From Corbicula japonica (taxonomy: Eukaryota; Mollusca; Bivalvia; Venerida; Cyrenidae), in NCBI GenBank assembly GCA_038501625.1, contig JAZAYU010000009.1, positions 11,956,396 to 12,020,395 of the forward strand: a stretch of DNA of 64,000 nucleotides, written 5' to 3'. The first letter of the stretch is position 1; each line of letters starts with the position of its first letter. Of the stretch, positions 59,021 to 64,000 are shown one piece after another. The notes beneath the pieces were generated by a model that saw only the letters and a list, made by a program, of their open reading frames with translations, did no database searches and had not been told where the DNA came from. Made by a program: the position numbers and the translations under genes.

Positions 59021-59994
59021 AATGAAAATTAAAATACACATATATAACTCGGGCAATGATACAGTTTGTCTCACTGTCTCATGAATGTTTTATCAAGTGT
59101 AAATACAAGAACTTTTTATTCCAGATGAACATTGCACTGTAATGTTTACAATATCTGTTATTCTATTTTAGAATTTGAAGGGTTGATTTAGTCATTGAAT
59201 AAATTGTTTTAATCAAAAATCAATGTTATCTGTAAACCAATAGATAAAACATTGTTGGCCTTTATGTCACCCGGTCCAGATGTTCTGTAAAGGCTAAGCG
59301 GACTAGAGGACTGATTTCAATTTAAGAAAATTAACTATTTGAAAACAACTAGTACTGGTAGACAGTGAAACTGTCAAGTGTTTGGAATGTTTTCCAAAGT
59401 AAAAGGTGATCATACAGTATTTAGTTGCAGCATGTAAAAAGGAACTTGATAGTTTCATAATTATTTATATTGATGTAATGGAAAAGTAACAGTAGCCTAG
59501 TGGTGGTTATAATTTTGATGGAAATATGAGATACCTTCCTTCTTTAAGGAATCAAGCAGCAATTGAGTGAACAGCAAATGGGAAATGAGCAATACTTGTT
59601 TTTGAGAACTTTGTTTCAACGATTTGCTTATTTCATGTAGATATATCCTATCACATCCTGTTATCCTTACAATAAAGCACATTCACGATTGGTTTGATAG
59701 GATTTAATGTTGTTTTTTTTAAGAGGAAGATTTTTTACTTTTAAAAGTCTTGGTTTTACTGTGTAATAAAAAGAAATGTGCTAAACAAATTTAATGTTTT
59801 TCAGGACTTATGCTGATTTCAGAATAAGCCTTTAATAACAAATAGAGTGTACTCATTTTATAAGATTTCAAGAGATTGGAATAGCTTAATTAATAACAAT
59901 CTGTGAGTAACATATATGGATATTTGATTTACACAGTATTAAGGTATAAGAGCTGCACAATGCTAAAAGGTATCATCATGAAATCGAAATCATT
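59021..59994. other. Intergenic DNA, nothing recognised
   Basis: AT-rich; no convincing open frame or repeat. Confidence 0.4.
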
Positions 59995-60165
59995 CCTTAA
60001 CCATTTCCTCCATATCTATGCCTTTATGGCATGGGAAAACAGTTTAGATCCAGGGCAGAGAGCCCATCTGTTCCATCTGATACTGTTCTCTTTCAGATTC
60101 ATTAGGATATTTCTGTCCAAGTCGCAAGATGCGACCAGTGCAGATCCAGATGAAACTGACCGTTA
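59995..60165. repeat. Fold-A element, truncated
   Basis: TTAACCATTTCCTCCATAT at left, then AACAGTTTAGATCCAG and GCGACCAGTGCAGATCC; right end lost. Confidence 0.7.
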
Positions 60166-60177
60166 AAATATTGTAAC

Positions 60178-60253
60178 ATGGGTTGAAAGCCAGAAGGGTC
60201 TATCAGCCTCCTTTGTTCAATCGCTGATAGCCCTTTCTGGCTTTCAATAGACA
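60178..60253. repeat. Hairpin element
   Basis: TTGAAAGCCAGAAGGG pairs with CCCTTTCTGGCTTTCAA, inner TATCAGC with GCTGATA. Confidence 0.75.
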
Positions 60254-60413
60254 AATTATTTTATAAAGTAGTAAAGTTCAATGAACACCAGATATGACTC
60301 TTGATAATCTGATTATGACCCCTTGAAAATTATCAACAGATGACCCCTGGTTTTCAAAAGCTATTGAAATCCCTGTACATAACATATATATGAACCTTTT
60401 GGTTTCAGGCTTG

Positions 60414-60551
60414 ATGAGGATGGACGAGTATACCCTTAAGTTGGTAGGATCTGGTACAGTTGTGGCCACAGCAGCGGCATTATGGTTGCTAAAGAAACCT
60501 CCAGCTTTTAATCGGAATTGTGACATGACCCAACAATCGTTTGATGCTGAA
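60414..60551 (+). CDS. Gene C candidate first coding exon a (N-terminal membrane segment)
   Basis: Acceptor TTTGGTTTCAG (60408), ATG at 60414, donor GCTGAA/GTAAGT in phase 0. The 46 codons begin MRMDEYTLK, then a hydrophobic segment (LVGSGTVVATAAALWLL) followed by KKPP and NCDMTQQSFDAE. A single N-terminal membrane anchor followed by a Lys-Pro-Pro-Cys-Asp-like segment recalls long-chain acyl-CoA synthetases, but the match is too short to name. An ATG 24 nt upstream (60390) would also be in frame if the acceptor is not used. Confidence 0.6.
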
Positions 60552-62748
60552 GTAAGTACTATGGTACTATGCTTGAGATTCTTATATAGAGACTAACAGG
60601 CTTGTCAATGACTTTATCCAATATTGAATGTTATTACTGAGGTAAAAGATTTTTTTTCTTGGAAGTACTCCCCAAGTTTATACCCATGTGCCTGCCTCTA
60701 TTAGAAGTAGCAGTTGATACCTTTGTAACCCGAACTCTGCAGTACTTTGAAAATGAAAACTTGTTCAACATAGTCAGTGTTGGTGTGCAATATTATACCT
60801 GTAGGCATGGAATGGCTTAGAAAAAGACTTCGAAGAAAATCTCCGAAATTTTCAGAACTTCACCCTCAACTCAGCCAAGGGAGTTTTTCTAAATGTTTCA
60901 TACATGTTTGATGGAAGTGCATTGTGCGGTTTGAGAGATTTTTATATTTTTCTTTTTTGTCAATAGCAAAGCAATTGCGAAAGGCGCAATACATTAAAGC
61001 CCCAGCCCTAAACTTAAGTAAGAATATACTATTGAAAAGTCACATTTGTCCATATAGACTCCGATATATAAACTCTCTAACAGAACACAAAAGGTCTGAT
61101 CGAATTCTTTCTTATAGACGGGATTTTCAATGATATTGTTAAATTATAGTTAACAAACTTTTAAGAAGCTAAATATAGTGGAGGTAGGCCTATATTTAGA
61201 ACCGATTTTTGACGAAGAAAAAGCGCGATCTGGATTTCTGTGACGTTTTGGGAATCCTACTTTCCCTTTTAGTCGCGCAGACCAAATTTATTTTAGTAAA
61301 TTAAAATTTTATTAGCCCGAACTAATGCTGCAAATTTGTGCCTATAGTTCCAAATACATGTAATATTTCATACAAGAGCGGGTTAAAATAAAGTAATGCC
61401 GCTTTAATGCTTATATTAAAAATTTTTGATAATTGAAAACACATTTTTGTCGTTATATGTGACCAGGCATCTTTATATCACATTGTCACATTTGCAAACA
61501 GTGTAGACCAAGAGCAACATGTGCATCTGTTCTGCGTTTTCACTGTTTGCAAAATTCAGTCAGTAAATTCTGCCTTAAACACATAAATGCTCATTAAAAA
61601 AAATCACTTAAAACATTGTGCATTGAAATTTGATTAAGAACATATAGGTAAAAAGAGTCAGAATTGAGCAAAATCAGGTAGGATAATACAAATGATCCCT
61701 AGCAGATTTTGAGTAGTATGTCATAAAAAGGAGTAGCTTTCTGTTGTGGTATGAACATTATATTGACATTAAAAGTAACAATCTTCAGTGATACAAAGAA
61801 GATCTTGTGTCAGATAGTTTATGATATGAGCAGCTTCTTTCATTGAGAACAGACCAAGTACTGTATTTTTCCTTAGTTTCTAGGCATTTCATGAATTGCC
61901 TGATATTTTATTGTTCTGAGAATGGCTATTTTTAGAACCAGCATCATTATCACCTCACAGTTACTCTACATGTTCAATAGTATGAGCTGATGCTGGCTCC
62001 ACTATGTATAGTGGATACTATTGATGATGAAATCCGATTGATGTCATGTTTATTTACTACAATGTATTTAAATGATGAAACTGTGACGTGGCCCATCTAA
62101 TATTTATACTTCACTGACCTGTTTACAAACTTGAAATTAAGTGTTTTGTTTGAACAACAGGACTTCATTATCAACACATTGTCAAAGTCTGTAGTATTAA
62201 AATACAAATTATCTGTTGGAATATTTAAATTCAGGGATATATGATAATTAAGAATAAAACTAACAAATCAATTTTATATGTGCATGAGGTTTTAAAATTG
62301 ATTTCAGATTTATTTTAAGCTCAATTGACTTATTATGAAAACTGCCTTTAGTAGAAGAGGGGAAATAGCCACTTAACTTTTGTAATACGTCTTACGTTAC
62401 ATAATTAGCAGCTACTTTCAGTGTTACAAGACTGTACAAATTTCTTCCTGTCACATGTACTTTAAATAAACTGTTCTTGAAATGAACACAGTCTTATTTA
62501 TAACTGGAGTATTGAAATGTTTATTTTACCCAAGTAGTAAATTGTGGAAGTAATTTACCTGTAAAACGTGTCTTCAGTTTACCTGTACTAATTGTACCAT
62601 TAACTGTGCTATTCATAGATTTTATGAAAACATGTGTCTTGGTTATATAGTAGGATCACTACAGAGCGATTAATTAAAACTATTTGACCATAACTATGTG
62701 TAATTTGTGGACAGGATAGTCAATCAATAGTGTGTGTAAATTGTGAAC
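60552..62748. other. Intron or intergenic DNA between the two gene C exons
   Basis: A Fold-A trace at about 61,490-61,555 (GCAAACAGTGTAGACC ... CACTGTTTGC). The open frame at 60,924-61,133 has no splice support or domain. Confidence 0.4.
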
Positions 62749-62792
62749 AACTATAAAAACAGGTGTGTACAACTATAAAAACAGGTGTGTTA
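62749..62792 (+). promoter_or_regulatory. Duplicated TATA-box core promoter
   Basis: Two tandem 22-bp copies (62749-62770 and 62771-62792) each contain TATAAAA (62752-62758 and 62774-62780) and an E-box-like CAGGTG. The second TATA is about 43 bp from the ATG at 62823, so transcription would start roughly 15-20 bp before the ATG from this one, or further up from the first. Confidence 0.5.
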
Positions 62793-62822
62793 ACTTAAGA
62801 AAGTTTCATTAAGTGTGCAACA

Positions 62823-62894
62823 ATGGGAGGATCTACCAGCAAGTTTAATCCTAACACTGAGGACTTTCTGGATAACCAGGCACTTGATGTGAAG
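62823..62894 (+). CDS. Gene C candidate alternative first exon b (myristoylation-like start)
   Basis: The ATG at 62823 starts 24 codons ending GATGTGAAG/GTAAAT in phase 0, the same phase as exon a. The peptide starts MGGSTSK, the Met-Gly-x-x-x-Ser-Lys pattern read by N-myristoyltransferases, and goes on NPNTEDFLDNQALDVK. A duplicated TATA box lies 40-70 bp upstream, so this looks like a genuine first exon. Whether it belongs with 60414-60551 or starts a separate gene cannot be decided here. Confidence 0.5.
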
Positions 62895-63059
62895 GTAAAT
62901 ACATGTTATAAACATAATATGACGATTAGTAAGCATTGAACACTCTGCCATGTGACTGCAATAACTTATACATGGAATTTCAATTGTTATATTAATAGCT
63001 GCATTAAAATTTAATTTGATTTCTAATTAAACATACATGTAAATGTAATAACAATTTGA

Positions 63060-63135
63060 TTTGTCACCTTAGTGCAGTAATGGTATAACTCCTTATTTCA
63101 ATGGTACTTATACTGTTTCTGCACTAAGGTAACAT
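63060..63135. repeat. Fold-C palindrome
   Basis: CACCTTAGTGCAGTAATGG at left, GTTTCTGCACTAAGGTAAC at right. This uninterrupted copy gives the empty reference for the split copy at 43,530. Confidence 0.85.
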
Positions 63136-63441
63136 TGTGGGTTTTTCTGAAATATTTTATTTATTTTGAAATTTCCTGCTGTGCATTCTTTCCTATAATA
63201 TGTCTATCAAATACTTTTTGTTGTATGCATGTTCCTGGTCTACATGACTATACATTTTACAATGTGTGTGATTTATCAATCAGGAAGATAGCTTCCAGTG
63301 TTTGCTTGATGTATTGAATAAGGACACCATATAAGAATATTTTCCCTTGAGGGATTCAAACAAATAATCTCCATTCAGAAATCAAGTACAACATTTCGAC
63401 CACCCTCTGTTCCAGAGTAACAAGTTCTGAGGAAATCAGGG

Positions 63442-63586
63442 CTGGAGGTTATAAAACTGAGCATGGAAACCAGTCTCAAATCTCAAGCATCTGATTGGCT
63501 GAAATGGCGACTGGTCGCCATTTCAGCCTATCAGGTGCTTGAGATTTGAGACTGGTTTCCATGCTCAGTTTTATAACCTTGGCACA
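63442..63586. repeat. Fold-B palindrome, almost perfect
   Basis: GGTTATAAAACTGAGCATGG and CCATGCTCAGTTTTATAACC arms with centre GGCGACTGGTCGCC. Confidence 0.9.
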
Positions 63587-64000
63587 AGAGCTTCAGACTC
63601 CCTGGGAGTAAGAGAGCATGAGACTCCCTTGCGGAGAGGAGTGGAGCTATGGGTGGAGGGAGGGTAGGGTCCCAAGGGAATAAGCCTTATTTCCCCCCAA
63701 AGTGATCTTATTTTCCCCAAAGTGTTGGGCAGAAGCATTGAAGTCTTGAAGCATTGGCTACTACCTGCATCAAGCTTGACCATGCTGTCTGTATGAGACC
63801 TGAACGGTTCATGGTTGAGTCCCACATTGATGAGATTGTATTCACAGAGTGGGTACAGGTTTGATTCTTACAAGGAAGCAGTGATTCAGTAGACCAAACT
63901 AGTCAACTACTTACTTTGACAATTCTTGTTACTGCTGACTGTAAAGGGAATTGGAGGTTGCTGGTTTGAGTCTCACATGGGCAGATTCTATTCCCCAGTT
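63587..64000. other. Right edge, nothing recognised
   Basis: Contains CAGACTCCCTGGGAGTAAG and GAGACTCCCTTGC as a loose direct repeat and a G-rich stretch (GGTGGAGGGAGGGTAGGG). No gene supported. Confidence 0.4.

Overview
The window looks like animal nuclear DNA, most likely from a bivalve mollusc. It is AT-rich, its genes are split by long introns with GT-AG junctions, and it is crowded with foldback and tandem-repeat elements, including a SINE whose middle resembles the MetaSINE core and Helitron/Helentron-like elements carrying tandem repeats of the kind described in clams and oysters. The taxon is an inference from repeat style. No database search was possible.

Three genes can be supported. 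Gene A (+ strand, about 1422-37856) is a large multi-exon gene. Nine long exons keep phase exactly from an ATG at 1449 to a strong donor at 31343 and encode about 2,050 residues of a serine/charge-rich, coiled-coil, scaffold-like protein that I do not recognise. It carries four copies of an F-x-[RK]-K-[LM]-x-E-W-E motif. Its 3' end seems to be a splice switch: a 14-nt microexon (31457-31470) either joins three further exons to a stop at 37854 (2,129 aa) or, if skipped, leads to a stop at 31924 (2,058 aa).

Gene B (- strand, 53475 to 44211) is a complete eight-coding-exon ketimine reductase mu-crystallin (CRYM family, 305 aa) lying tail-to-tail with gene A. The last bases of its sixth coding exon and that exon's 5' splice site are repeated in a 0.6-kb minisatellite inside the next intron.

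Gene C (+ strand, from about 60409) is only entered. Two candidate first coding exons both end in phase 0: one encodes a membrane segment, the other begins MGGSTSK (myristoylation-like) and sits just downstream of a duplicated TATA box. The remaining exons would lie beyond the window.

The rest is mobile and repeat DNA. Fold-A is a TTAA-ended double-hairpin element, piggyBac-MITE-like, with about 30 copies. Fold-B is a 130-145 bp palindrome ending TGCCCAAGG...CCTTGGGCA, and Fold-C a 75-bp palindrome. There are two Helentron-like elements with 167-bp and 145-bp arrays, one nested in another Helitron-like element, plus Tc1/mariner-like elements and a MetaSINE-like SINE. Two LINE fragments (zinc-knuckle/endonuclease at 17.3-17.9 kb, reverse transcriptase at 54-55.6 kb) and a Penelope-like reverse transcriptase relic (47.7-48.7 kb) are also present, with several minisatellites. 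Most short open frames are these repeats or shadows of exons.
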